NCBI GenBank assembly: GCA_022702545.1
Contig: JAHRBC010000004.1
Coordinates: 5,052,001 to 5,116,000 of the forward strand
Source: Phycomyces nitens
Taxonomy: Eukaryota; Mucoromycota; Mucoromycetes; Mucorales; Phycomycetaceae
Length of the DNA stretch: 64,000 nt
Reading direction: 5' to 3'
Shown here: positions 1-11,911 of the stretch, one piece after another
Layout of the letters: each line of letters opens with the position of its first letter
Numbering within the stretch: the stretch's first letter is position 1
Program-made: the position numbers and the translations under genes
Notes under the pieces: generated by a model
What the model was told of the DNA's origin: nothing
Database searches by the model: none
The model's input: only the letters and a program-made list of their open reading frames with translations

Positions 1-3000
1 TTGACTGGAGCACCCAGAAACAAAAGGCGTTTGATATTGTGGGCTGGATGCTTGAACTGAAGCTGACCAAGATCTGGACTATGACTCCTGACAGAAGTAC
101 CTTTATCAGGTATGTCTTTACAAATGATGAAAACTGTCTATTAACATTCATATAATGCAGCTTATTTACCAAACCTGCTTATCAGATATTTGAAAATCCC
201 TCGAATGCAAAGTCAAATGAAATAAAGAGGCGCGTATTCAAAGTTCTGGGGATGTGCATCAAGAATTACAATCATGCATTTGGTAAGAATTATTGTCGTT
301 TAAATATAATTATGAGCTCTATTTGTATTGAACTATCCGTAATATCAAGCTGCCCAAACGACCATCATGCAGAATTTGCAATATTGGGAGCATTCCGCAG
401 AACCCATGGCGGAATTCCTTCATTATCTTGTCGAGCAGCAGGGCTATACACAGCTGGTAGATGAAATTCTTCGAGAGATCAGTAACAAGGAATTCAAGGA
501 AACCACTGCAAAAGAACTCAAGGACTCTCCCAACCCAAAGACATTTGCCACGTTTCTTCAAAAGTTGGCTGATCTATTGCCAAAAACAATTTTAAAAAAC
601 ATTGGTGTGCTGATCCACCAGCTGGATAGTGAGGTACGAGATGTAACATTGGCAGCCATTCGTCAGTAGATCCTGATCTTTTGATTCTAGTCCTACACTA
701 TCCGAACCGCCATCATTGACATCCTTGGCGAACTCATTGTCAATCTGTCGCAACAATCAGAAGAGAATCCAGCAAATGTAGACCAGGTCAATGGCTTCTT
801 TGATATTCTTGAGGAACGAATGCTGGATCCAATTGTATTCTGCAGAACAAAGGTCCTCCAGACATATTTGAGATTACTAGAGTAAGGGCTTACAAACACT
901 CTTATTTCATTATCATTTCTTTAATGCTGTCATGTAGCCTGCGCACAAAGTTCCCAAAAAGAAGACATGCACTGGGTATCCTTGCTCTTCGCCATATGCA
1001 GGACAAGAGTAGCTCTGTGAGAAAATATGCTATCCGTGTATTGACAAAGCTGATATCCACCCACCCGTACAGTATCTATGGCGGAGAACTTGACATTGAA
1101 GATTGGAAACACAGACTAAAGAAACTAAAGGCTGAAATTGCAGTATGTACACAATGCTTTGTTTTCATCGTCTAATTGTGTAGAATGTAGAGTCGCCTGA
1201 TGTGGGTTTGATCGAAGCAGCTGTGCAAATGGAAGATCAGCCTAGCTCACCAAAAGACCGAGATACCGAAATGCAGGAGGCTGACAAGACAGATGAGCCA
1301 AAAGAGACCACTCAAGTCGAGCCTGTACAGACTCCAAAGATCTTTGTATCTGAAGAAAAGATGCAGCAATTGATTTTGATGAGAACGTTTCATATGGATG
1401 CCATTCGCTTCATCCAACAGCTCCACACTGCAATGCCAACAATCTTGCAGCTGCTGTCATCCAAGACAAAAGCCGAGGTATTGGAAGCAATGGACTTTTT
1501 GGTCGTTTGCTACAACTATAAAGTCAAGCCAGCAGCTGTGAGTACTTTGAATGCATCGGGTTTCTATGGCGTATTGACTGCGGCTTTATTGTTTAGGATG
1601 GGATCAAGCGGATGCTTCACTTGATCTGGACAAAGGACACCAGTGATGAGGGCAAGGGCGTAAAGATGAAGCTCTTGAAGAGCTATAGAAACCTTTATCT
1701 TGAGATGGATGCAAACCTCTCGAGACGTGAAAACATTAATGCAATCGCAAAGAATTTGATAAGATTGACATTCAACACCACCCTAGCCGAATTGACCTCA
1801 TTAGAACAACTCTTGACCAATCTCATGGCCGAGGACGCTGTTCCTGATGATGTGGTTGAGAGACTGTGGAGTGTCTATGGTACTGGATCAACAAGTTGAT
1901 TGTCAACATACTAAGCTGTCTTGTGTTTCTTATAGGCTTTGTTAAAGGCAATATTCCAAAGGCTCAGAGACGGGGAGCAATCATCATTCTTGGCATGCTG
2001 GCCAAGGCCAAGACGGATATTGTTGCTGAGAAGGTCGACCTCATGCTTCGAATTGGACTGGGTCCTTTGGGAAAAGTAAGACGGTGTAGCCTTTAGAAGG
2101 CATATATCTTTAACTGCCATTTTTTGGGGGGATTAGGATGACCTTGCCTTGACCAAATACACTTGCATTGCACTCCAAAGACTGGCCGGCACTCGAACAG
2201 AAAAAGGTAGCCAGACGCTTGCTCTTTCTATACTAACCCTGTCTATCAGGCCGCGGAGTATATGAAGGTGTCCGCTTCCCAATGACGCATGCCATATTTG
2301 CAAGACTAAGAGATGTCATTGAAAGTTCCAACCACTCCATGGAATGGTAAGCCCCCAGCTGTTTAGAATAACCCTTGACCACCCACAATAGGTTCAGTGT
2401 TACTGAGCAGGCTATCAATACAATCTATCTCTTGGGTGAGCACCCGGACATTCTTTGTGCAGAGATCATTAGGTCCAAGACAGCCAGTGTGTTTGATGAT
2501 CAGGGAAGATCTGACACCCAATCACCTTTTGAAGAAGAAGTTCTTGGGGACTTGATGGATATCGATTATGACATGAGCTTGACACAGCCTGCCCGATCAG
2601 TTCAACAGTCGGATCAGAAGAGTTCGTTTGAGCTCAGTCAATTGTTCTTTATTGTCGGACATGTAGCCCTAAAACAGATTGTCCATCTGGAGATCGTAGA
2701 GGCAGCCTGGAAGCGGAAAAAGGCCCTTAAAGATGGTAAGACAACCCTCAAAACAGCCTCCTTCTAATTCTTGTAGTTGAAGAAGGAAAGAAAAATACAT
2801 CTACAGACGAAGAACTCGAGCAGGTGAATGGAACTGCTGAGGATGATATTGGTGATGCAATTACCCACATTCGAGAGCGAGAGATCCTTTTTGGCCCCAA
2901 CTCTCTTTTAGCAAGATTCGGCCCAATGATCACTGAAGTCTGCACTCGCAATAAGATGTATACAGTAAGTAGTTTTCATTGGCCTGATTATGCTCTTATT

Positions 3001-4362
3001 AATCAAATTTTGATTTGCAAGGACCGAACACTGCAGATCACATCCACTCTTGCACTAGCAAAATTCATGTGTGTTAGTTCAGACTTTTGTGAAAAGAACC
3101 TGCAGCTTCTGTTCACCATTCTTGAGAAATCCAAAGACCCCACTATCCGTAGCAACATTGCCATTGCTCTTGGTGACATGGCCGTGTGTTTCAACACCCT
3201 CATCGATGAAAATATCTCTTTCCTCTATAACCGCCTTAGTGACGACGATGCGATGGTCAAAAAGAACGCTGTCATGGTATTAACTCATCTAATCCTAAAC
3301 GGTATGGTCAAGGTCAGAGGCCAGATCAGTGAAATGGCAAAATGTCTGGAAGATTCTGACCAACGCATTGCTGACCTGGCAAAACTATTCTTCACCGAGC
3401 TGGCCACAAAGGACAATGCAATCTATAACAACCTTCCAGACATAATTAGTAATTTGACCAACAGCGAACCCAAGGTCGAGGAGGAGACATTCCACAAGAT
3501 AATGAAGTTCATATTTTCATTCGAGTTCACAGAAAAGGCAAGTCAATTATCAAGACTACCTGATAGGAAAAAGGATATGTTGACTAGATTAATAGAATAT
3601 TAACTAATGCCTATTATGTTTTATGGTTCAACTAGGAAAAACAAGCTGAAAATGTCATTGATAAGTTATGCCAACGATTCCAGAATACCAGCGACAAACG
3701 GGTGTGGCGCGATATTGCGTTTTGTCTGTCGCTCATGCCATTCAAATCAGATCGCAGTTTCCGCAAGTTACTAGAGGGCATGCCAGCCTATCAGGACAAG
3801 CTCCATGAAGAAGCAGTCCACAGAAGCTTCTTGGAAATTGTTGCAAAGGTAGTATATATTTCCGTGTACAATAAGTTGGATGAATCCCAATTGATCAATA
3901 TTTACTTTTATCCACAGGGTCGTGCACAAAAAGTCCAGAAACCAGAGCTCAAATCGGTGGTTGATGAGCTAGAGCAAAGGATCGAGAAAATTAGCGGCAC
4001 AACCAAAGAGGAATTTGTCAAAAAATCGACAAAGCCTAAAATTGGTAGGAGCAATTAGGTCTCAAAAGATGGTTGTTTTATTGCAGATCACTCATGGTTG
4101 GCAATTTTTATCAGTGCGACCTGTCAAATCTGACAAGGAGAACACAAATAGAAAGGCAAAGGGCCCATTGAAGCGACGATTGGATGACACTGACGAGTCT
4201 GAGGATGATTTGGATTTGGATTTGGATACAGATGATGACGATGATGACGACGATGATGATATGATGGACTTACTTGAAGACCATGAGAGCGATAACGATC
4301 CAGGAGAAAGCGAAGAGGAAGAGGAGGAAGACGACGACGAAGAGAATGAAGAGAATGAATAG
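1..4362 (+). CDS. CND1: Condensin complex subunit 1 (Cnd1/NCAPD2 type), 3' part of gene
   Basis: This is the non-SMC HEAT-repeat subunit of condensin, which works with the SMC2/SMC4 ring to compact mitotic chromosomes. I see 16 exons: <1-109, 161-282, 350-633, 691-881, 938-1142, 1184-1537, 1597-1879, 1936-2075, 2137-2206, 2250-2346, 2392-2735, 2777-2964, 3022-3537, 3636-3848, 3918-4044 and 4115-4362. Their sum from base 3 is 3489 nt, exactly 1163 codons, which supports the model. The Cnd1 C-terminal HEAT domain is clear in exon 13 (TIRSNIAIALGDMAV, then NAVMVLTHLILNGM). The product ends in a very acidic Asp/Glu tail, a usual feature of the family. Intron 13 (3538-3635) starts with GC (GCAAGT), not GT. 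The 5' end lies outside the window; family length of about 1150-1400 residues suggests only the N-terminal portion is missing. Everything from about 3330 onward recurs downstream as decayed copies. Confidence 0.93.
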
Positions 4363-4639
4363 GAAAGCATTAGTAGAAAATATTAAATAAAATTCTTTGA
4401 ATTCTGCAGCCCAAAGTACAAGTTTACAACAAATACCATCTGCATATACTCCCTGTGGATTTTTAGCCGGTTCATATTCTGATAGGCCTTATATCATCAT
4501 TTGTCTTGGCATAAAAGAAATGTTTCTGAGATACTAGGAAAATGCCTTAAAAACCTTGCTTTAATACCTGTCAATCTTCACAAAGTGGCCGTTTACACTT
4601 CTCTTACTCTACTTAATCTTAATCGCTTCAACTACTATC
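4363..4639. other. Condensin-kinase spacer with degenerate leader ORF
   Basis: This short spacer holds the condensin 3' UTR and the kinase K1 leader. The region matching the leader ORF of the other kinase copies is recognisable just before the K1 ATG. Its start codon reads GTG (4587-4589 by eye) instead of ATG and the reading frame has diverged, so the leader peptide is lost in this copy. Confidence 0.5.
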
Positions 4640-5980
4640 ATGTCTACTCAAATCCAACTTTCTTCTGAGGTAAATAATATTTATTATCAAGTAAATCATG
4701 CTTCAAATCATTCTAATTTTGTTTATATTTTATTTGATCCCTACTCTATCCATTCTCAAGTATTATTGACCACGTGGAACACTCCAGATCAAATCTCGCT
4801 ATGAGCATCTTCGAGTCCTTGGAAGAGGTGATTATGGCGAAGTTTTCCTCGCAATCCATATTGACACTCGCAAAAAGGTAAAAAAGCAAAGAAATTTAAA
4901 ATATAAAATGAAGTATTAAAATTTAAACACATTCTTTCTAGGTCGCTATCAAGGTCATAGAAAAGGCTTCTTTCAAGTCTAAAGACCATGTCATCCATGC
5001 CCGTAACGAGCAAGCCATCTGCAAGGCGTTTTCAAAGAACTTTGGCCACAAGAACATTGTTGGCTATTACGACGTTCATTCTGATGGTTCCAATATTTAT
5101 ATTGTTATAGAGCATATAAATGGAGGTGATCTTCTCAAGCCCATAAAACAACATGGTCGCATTGGTGACCCCGAAGCTCAGAACCTCTTTAAGCAAATTT
5201 TGGAGGCTATGCCTTATCTTAACAACGTAAGACTGAATAAATCAACACTTTAGACTCGTATGACTCAACACTTTCTTATCGTTAGAATGGCATTGTTCAC
5301 AGAGACTTGAAACCTGAAAACAGTGAGTTCCCCCTATTTTTCTGCAAAAAATTCCAAACAGTTTCAAACCTTGTGGATTGTATATAGTTTTGCTGCATGA
5401 ATTCAACAATATCCAAATCTGAAATTTTGGTTTTGGTCGAATCTGTGGTAAGAATGAACTCTTGGATACCTATTGTGGAAGTCCTTTCTACGCTGCTCCA
5501 GAAATTGTGTCCACTACACCATACAAGGGCTGTCCAGTCGATATGTGGAGTTGTGGAGTTATTCTCTACATAATGTTGACTGGGAGCTTTCTTTTTTACG
5601 GCCCCAGTAATGGTGATCTACGTCGACGAATTAGACATGTCTGTTACACCATCCCTCGCTTTGTTTCTCTTGAGGCAGCCGACTTGATCTCTAAGATCTT
5701 AGTCAAGATCCCCGAATCCCGCCTGACAGCCAAGGAATGTCTGGAACATCCTTGGTTTTCAAAGAACTTTGAAAGTCAAAACGATTCTTTTTCTTCTTTC
5801 GAAGATATGACTTCTGACGAAGAGACCTCCTCTGGAAAGACAGACTCGTCGTCTTCCAATTACTTCGGCGAGGCTCCTGAAAACAATCGAGTTGAATAAT
5901 CCTTGGTATTGCCAAAGACTGATGGCGCAAACTTTACCAGCCGCGTAAAGAAGATGATGAGAAAGATCGTCTGCAAGTAG
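4640..5980 (+). pseudogene. Kinase copy K1, Ser/Thr protein kinase pseudogene
   Basis: The five-exon structure is shared with K2-K5: 4640-4669, 4788-4877, 4942-5226, 5286-5322 and 5388-5980. The glycine loop (GRGDYGEV), the VAIKVIEK lysine and HRDLKPEN are present. In exon 5 the codon before the DFG motif is TGA (5420-5422), where K2 has TGC. The DFG aspartate itself is changed to asparagine (AAT, 5423-5425), which would abolish metal-ion binding even if the stop were read through. A second stop, TAA at 5897-5899, replaces a serine codon of K3 and cuts the tail. Exon 2 lacks 24 nt (eight codons) present in the other copies. The 3' half and the following flank are almost identical to K3. This is a CAMK-like kinase copy that is almost certainly catalytically dead. 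Confidence 0.88.
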
Positions 5981-6673
5981 CAAGCCAGTATCAGCCAAGA
6001 ATGATCTTGGTTTATTCACGTCATATTTAATTACTGTAATTTCATTTATATATATATCATTTGTTCATAACTCATTTCTCATTAAATTTTACAACTTCAT
6101 TGATCCACAATAAAATATAATCAAGCTTCCTCCATATTTTGTTTATTGACTATACTTCTTTTTATTTTGCCTGTAACTCTTTTAATTCTTATTTGTTTCC
6201 TGAATGTGGTTTTGTCTTGTTTGCCCCTGTATTTGATATCTTTCTCTTTCACTAAATCTACCCTAGGATAATTACCCGAGTTTTGAGCATTCGGAGCATT
6301 TATTGGCTTTTTTTTTGGCTTGGGATTCAAGGGAATATGTAATTATTTTGTCCATGAGGATAATTCCTGGGCTCTCAGATACCTTGAGATCTAGTTTTTA
6401 AAAATATCTGCTTCCTTTGAAATCGAATTTAAAAACATAAAATTGAACAATATGGATATTCTTATTTTCTCTTTGAATTTCTCTCTTACTCTGTTTCAAT
6501 TGGACTACAACTTTTTCCTGTATATTGATTATACCATGATTATTATTAAAAATAATAGTTGCTATAGATGTACCAGTAACATTATAGAAAAACAATATAA
6601 TTATAACATTATTATCAGTAGTACTAGTAGTAAAAACTCGTTTATATATATACGTACTTTCTGTTATAGTAAA
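5981..6673. other. K1 downstream flank (array unit 1)
   Basis: AT-rich non-coding sequence, nearly identical to the flank after K3 (13246-13937) and more diverged from those after K2, K4 and K5. It ends at the junction where a TATA-rich stretch meets condensin exon 13 sequence. Reading frames found here are not supported. Confidence 0.7.
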
Positions 6674-8098
6674 ATGGCAAAATGTCTAGAAGATTTTAAC
6701 CAACGCATGGCTAGCCTGAGAAAACTATCCCTCACCGAGCTAGCAACAAAGTGCAATGCGATTTACAACAACCTTTTAGATATTATTAATAATATTAAAG
6801 ACAGTGAACCCAAAGTCAATGAAACATTCAAAAATATCATGAAGCTCACCTTTTCATTTAAATTCACTGAAAATGCAAGTCAATTATCAAGACTATTTGA
6901 CCGAATAAAGGATGTATACCCTAGATCAATAGAGTATTACCCAATGTCAATTATCCATTATGGTTTAACTCGGAGTAACAAGCTGGAAATATTATTGGCA
7001 AGATATGTCATCAATTCTAGAATATCAGTGACAGGCAGGTGTGGCTTGACATTGCGTTTTTCCTGTTGATCATCCCATTCAAATCAGATCGTAGTTTACT
7101 CAAGTGCACTAGAGGGCGTACCAGTTTACTGGGACAAGCTCCAGGAAGAAGCAGTCCATAGACATTTTTCGGGATATGTTTCAAAGGTAGCATATATCTC
7201 CGTGGAGAATAAGTTGCATGAATCCCAATTTATCAATACTTACTTTTACCCCACAGGGCAGTGCACAGAAATTCGGAAAACATAGTATAAATTAACAGTT
7301 GATTTGCTACAACAGAATTTTGAGAAAATTAGTGGCAGAACCAAAGAGTAGTTTTGTCAAAAGGTTGATGAAGGCTAGGGTCGTTTGGAACAAATAGGTC
7401 TCTAAATATGGTAGTATTATTGCATATAACGCATGGTTGTCTATTTTTATTAGTGCTACTGACACGTAGGGTACTTGGGTGAGTGTAAGTAACTGGTTAC
7501 GAGGCTACTTGTGAGGAAGGACGCTCGAGTTATCTAGTGTTTATGGCCGGGTTACTAGCTAGTAATGGTTCTTATTCCAATTGGAGGCGTGGTAACGAGG
7601 GACAATAAACTACTACTAAGAGGATACGTTCTCGAGACAATAGATAGGCACTCAGTAAGGTTTAGGGATGTGTCAAATAATAAAATGGGAAAGTGATTTT
7701 AACGAGGTAAAAAGGTTGTCTTTTATTATTCTTCACCAAACTTCCTCTGTTATGGCCTCCTCTGCCTTCGCACCTAGTCTTCTACTTCTCCTTCTTCGTA
7801 CTCCGCCCTACTTTGCCTGGCCTTCTGCTTCAAGGTGGCGGCCACCAACCACCACGCCCACCGTATCACTACCTGTCAAATCAGACAAATAGAACATAAA
7901 TAGAAAACTAAAGGCCTCGTTCAAGCCACGATTGTATGACACTGATGAGTCTGAGGATGATTTGGATTTGAATGCAGATGATGACGACGATTGGGACGAT
8001 TATGATATCAAGTGCTTTCTTTAATACAATGAGAGCAATAATGGTCTGGTAGAAAGCGAAGAGGAAGGGGAAAAAGAGGACAATAAATAGAATCAATA
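6674..8098 (+). pseudogene. Condensin subunit 1 3'-end relic 1 (carries solo LTR)
   Basis: This stretch is homologous to condensin 3334-4362, from MAKCLEDFNQRM to the acidic tail. An ORF from 6674 to 7069 is open through the region equivalent to condensin intron 13: the TAA stop present in the parental intron has become TAC here. Beyond that, the exon 14-16 equivalents are broken by stops and indels. The acidic tail region is still recognisable at 7940-8095. A 409-bp solo LTR interrupts it at 7460-7868. No functional condensin product is possible. A short peptide of about 131 residues could in principle be made. Confidence 0.9.
7456..7872. mobile_element. Solo LTR with 4-bp target site duplication
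   Basis: The element spans 7460-7868, starts TGACACG and ends CGTATCA, so it has the TG...CA ends of an LTR. It is flanked by the direct repeat CTAC (7456-7459 and 7869-7872). Condensin relics 2 and 3 (for example near 11370 and 14710) carry the uninterrupted sequence with one CTAC or its equivalent, which proves insertion after the segmental duplication. A second, longer copy lies at 35514-36043. No internal retrotransposon genes are present here. The TG/CA ends and 4-bp duplication fit a Ty3- or Ty1-class LTR; a small DNA transposon with short inverted ends is the alternative. Confidence 0.82.
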
Positions 8099-8326
8099 AG
8101 AAAACATTGTTAGATAACATTGAATTAAATTCTTCAAATTGTGCAATCAAAAGTATATCAAGTTTGCAACAGACACTATCTGCATATACTCATAGTAGTT
8201 TTTGAGCTGATTCATGCTATTATAAGTCTTATATCATCATTTGTCTTTGCATAATTCAAAAATTTCAGAGATACTGGCAAACTGCCTCTAAAAAAACTTA
8301 TCTAAATACCTGTCAATATGACCAGG

Positions 8327-8380
8327 ATGGCCGTTGACGCTTATTTTGCCTATCTCACTCTTAATCGCTTTAACTGCTAA
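8327..8380 (+). promoter_or_regulatory. Upstream ORF in K2 leader
   Basis: A 17-codon ORF (MAVDAYFAYLTLNRFNC) ends in TAA one base before the K2 ATG (TAA-a-ATG). The same arrangement is present before K4 and K5. Such spacing would favour termination-coupled reinitiation or translational repression of the kinase. Whether it is translated is not known. Confidence 0.5.
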
Positions 8381-8381
8381 A

Positions 8382-9760
8382 ATGTCTACTCAAACCCAAC
8401 TTTCTTCTGAGGTAAATAATATTTATTATCAAGTAATTTATATTTCAAATCATTCTAATTTTGTTTATATACTTTATTTACAACTTGATCTTATTTTATT
8501 TGATCCATACTCTATTCATTCTCAAACATTGTTTACCACGTGAAAATCTCCAGATCAAAGCTCGCTTGTGCACCCTTTTGGAAGGTCGCTATGACCATCT
8601 TCGGGTCCTAGGAAGAGGCAGCTATTGCGAAGTTTCTCTCGCAATGGATATTAAAACTGGCAAAAAGGTAAAAACGAAACAAAGAAATTTAAAAGAGAAA
8701 TGAAGTATTAAAATTTAATCAAATTTTTTCTAGGTCGCTATCAAGGTCATAGAGAAGGCTTCTTTCAAGTCTAAAGACCATGCCATCCATGCCCGTAATG
8801 AGCAAGCCATCTGCAAGGCGTTTTCAAAGAACTTTGGCCACAAGAACATTGTCGGCTATTACGACGTCCATTCTGGTGTCTCCAACATCTATATTGTTAT
8901 GGATCATATTGATGGGGGAGATCTTTGCCAGCCCATTAAGCAACATGGTTGTTTTGGCGAGCCCGAGGCTCAGAGTCTCTTCAAGCAACTTTTGGAGGCC
9001 ATCTACTATCTCCACAAGGTAAGACTGAATAAATCAGAATTTTACACTCATACAACTTAAACATTTTTACCATTAGCATTGCATTGTACACAGAGACTTA
9101 AAGCCTGAAAACAGTACGTTCCCCCAAACTTTCTACAAACAAAAATAGTAAATACAACTTTTCTGACCTTGTGTATTGTGCATAGTTTTGCTGGATGAGT
9201 TCAACAATATCCGAATCTGCGATTTTGGCTTTGGTCACATTTATGGCAAGAACGAACTGCTGGAGACTTACTGTGGAAGTCCTTGCTATGCACCTCCAGA
9301 AATTGTATCTGCCACTCCTTACAAGGGCTGTCCCGTAGATATGTGGAGCTGCGGTGTCATCCTCTACAAGATGTTGACTGGCAGGTTTCTTTTCCAAGGC
9401 TCTAGCTACGGTGATCTCTTTGGAAGAATCAAACAAGCCAAGTATACCATCCCTTCCTTTGTTTCTCCTGAGGCGACTGACTTGATCTTAAAAATCTTGG
9501 TCAAGGACCCTGATACCCGCCTGACAGCCAAGGAATGTTTGGAGCATCCTTGGCTCTCAAAAAATGTGAGAATTCAACTGTTTCCTCCAATTCCTACCAA
9601 GCAAACAATTCTTGCAAAGATACCTCTACTTGCACAACAGAGTCTTGCTCTGAACTTTACTTTGCCAAGGCCCCTCAAGACAATCAAGTTAAATATGCCA
9701 TGCTATTTTCAAGTGACAGTAGTAATTTGTTTTCCCCAAAGGCGTTCTTTTGTGGAATGA
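8382..9760 (+). pseudogene. Kinase copy K2, frameshifted in the C-terminal tail
   Basis: Exons are 8382-8411, 8554-8667, 8734-9018, 9077-9113 and 9186 onward. The kinase domain is complete: VAIKVIEK, HRDLKPEN, DFGFG, a PPE instead of APE, and DMWSCGVILY. The last glycine of the nucleotide loop is cysteine (GRGSYCEV), which may weaken ATP binding. A one-base loss in an A-run at 9559-9564 shifts the frame directly after the domain, and the shifted frame stops at 9760. The old tail remains readable in the other frame to 9867 and includes FFCGMSKKVGTAPF, as in K4 and K5. A second A-run deletion near 9861-9865 removes the very end. The product would be an intact-looking CAMK-type domain with a foreign tail. 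The homopolymer lesions could be assembly errors, in which case K2 is an ordinary gene. Confidence 0.78.
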
Positions 9761-9867
9761 GCAAGAAGGTTGGTACTGCACCTTTTTTGAAAAAGAACAC
9801 TGGCGACTCCAAAAACCAAAAGTCAAAAATTGATGGTACACAGATTTCAAACCGCATAAAGAAATGA

Positions 9868-10583
9868 TAACCAAGCTTTTTCACAAGAGGCGGGCCACCA
9901 GTCATCAAGAATCCTCTTAATTAATTTGCTATATATTTCATAACAGTAATTTCATTTATATAAACCCTCATTTGTTCATATCCCATCTTTCATCAAATTT
10001 ACAAATCAATGAATCTATAATAAAAAATGATGAAGCTTCATCAATATTCTGTTTATTGACTATACTCCTTGTTTATTTTGCCCGTGATTGTTTTTATTTT
10101 CTATTTTCTAGAATTTGGTTTTCCCTTGTTCGTCCCAGTACTTGGATAAATTTCTTTCTTTCTAAATCTTCCCTAGGATATTTATCCTAGTGTTGAGAAG
10201 TCGGAGAATTTACCTGGCCTTGTAAGCCTGTGATTCAAGGGATCACGTAATTATATTGTCCTTGAGGATAAGCACTAAACTCTCAGATACGTTTGATTCC
10301 AGTTTATAAAACTATTTCGTTCCATTTGAATCGAGCATATAAATATACAATTGAATAATATGGATATTCTTCTTTTCCCTTTGAATTTCTCTCTTATTGT
10401 GTTTCAATTTGACTACAACTTTTTCCTGTATATGAATTATACCTTGATTACTATTAAAAGGATAGTTGCTATAGATGTACCAGTAACACTATAGAAAAAC
10501 AATAGAATTATAACATTATTATCAGTAGTACTAGTAGTAGTAAAAACTCATTTATATATATACGTACTTTCTGTTATAGTAAA
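9868..10583. other. K2 downstream flank (array unit 2)
   Basis: AT-rich non-coding flank of the array. It resembles the flanks after K4 and K5 more than those after K1 and K3. I see no gene or RNA in it. Confidence 0.65.
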
Positions 10584-11600
10584 ATGGCAAAATGTCTAGA
10601 AGATTTTAACCAACGCATGGCTAGCCTGAGAAAACTATCCCTCACCGAGCTAGCAACAAAGTGCAATGCGATTTACAACAACCTTTTAGATATTATTAAT
10701 AATATAAAAAACAGTGAACCTAAAGTCAATAAAACATTCAAAAAAAATCATGAAGCTCACCTTTTCATTTAAATTCACTGAAAACGCAAGTCAGTTATCA
10801 AGACTATTTGACCGAATAAAGGATGTATACCCTAGATCAATAGAGTATTACCCAATGTCAATTATCCATTATGGTTTAACTCGGAGTAACAAGCTGGAAA
10901 TATTATTGGCAAACCATGTCATCAATTCTAGAATATCAGTGACAGGCAGGTGTGGCTTGACATTGCGTTTTTCCTGTTGATCATCCCTTTCAAATCAGAT
11001 TGTAGTTTAGTCAAGTGCACTAGAGGGCGTACCAGTTTACGGGGACAAGCTCCAGGAAGAAGCAGTCCATAGAAGCTTTTTTGTAAATTGTTTCAAAGGC
11101 AGCATATATCTCCGTAGAAATAAGCTTCGTGAATCCCAATTTATCAATACTTAACTTTTACCCCACATAGCGGTGCACAGAAATTCGGAAAACATAGTAC
11201 AAATTGACAGCTGATTTGCTACAACAAAAAATATCGAGAAAATTAGTGGCAGAACCAAAAAGTAGTTTGTCAAAGGGTCGATGAAGTCTGGGATTGGTTG
11301 GAACAATTATGTCTCCAAAGATAGTAGTATTATTGCATATAACGCATGGTTGTCTATTTTTATTAGTGCTACCTGTCAAATCAGATAAGTAGAACATAAA
11401 TGGAAAAACAAAGGCCTTGTTCAAGCCACGATTGCATGACACTGATGAGTCTAAGGATGAATTGGATTTGAATACAGATGACAAATGACGATGGGGACGA
11501 TGATGATATCAAGTGCTTTCTTTAATACAATGAGAGCAGTAATTATCTGGGAGAAAGCGAAGAGGAAGGGTAAAAAGAAGACAATAAAGAGAATGAATAG
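10584..11600 (+). pseudogene. Condensin subunit 1 3'-end relic 2
   Basis: This is homologous to condensin 3334-4362. The first part reads MAKCLEDFNQRM, then a frameshift in an A-run near 10740 splits the frame; the rest continues in another frame to LTLRFSC (10980). The exon 14-16 equivalents are degraded. The acidic tail (about 11440-11600) is also broken by stops. It lacks the solo LTR seen in relic 1 and so preserves the empty insertion site near 11370. Confidence 0.88.
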
Positions 11601-11827
11601 GAAGACATTGGGAGATAAATTGAATTAAATTCTTCAAATTGTGCAATCAAAAGTATAGCAAGCTTGCAACAAACACCATCTGCATATACTCATAGTAGTT
11701 TTTGAGTTGATTCATGCTATTATAAGTCTTATATCATCATTTGTCTTTGCATAATTCAAAAGTTTCAAAGATAATGGCAAACTGCCTTTAAAAAAAACTT
11801 ATTTAAATACCTGTCAATCTGAACAGG

Positions 11828-11911
11828 ATGGCCGTTGACGCATCTTTTGCCTATCTCACTTTTAATCGCTTTAACTACCATAATGTCTACTCAAATCCAA
11901 CTTTCTTCTGA
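11828..11911 (+). promoter_or_regulatory. Upstream ORF in K3 leader, overlapping the kinase start
   Basis: The leader ORF seen before K2, K4 and K5 has lost its stop here (TGC TAA became TAC CAT). It therefore reads through the K3 ATG at 11883 in another frame and stops at 11909-11911. If the ORF matters for translation, K3 should be regulated differently from its sisters. Confidence 0.45.

Noticed and set aside
634..690. Extension of condensin exon 3 to the TAG at 667-669
   Set aside because: The family frame continues only if a 57-bp GT-AG intron (634-690) is removed, so these codons are intronic.
4092..4370. Minus-strand serine-rich frame opposite the condensin end
   Set aside because: It is the antisense image of the Asp/Glu-rich condensin tail codons.
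6443..6673. N-terminal extension of the relic 1 ORF
   Set aside because: Ile/Asn/Tyr-rich translation of AT-rich flank; no counterpart in the parental gene.
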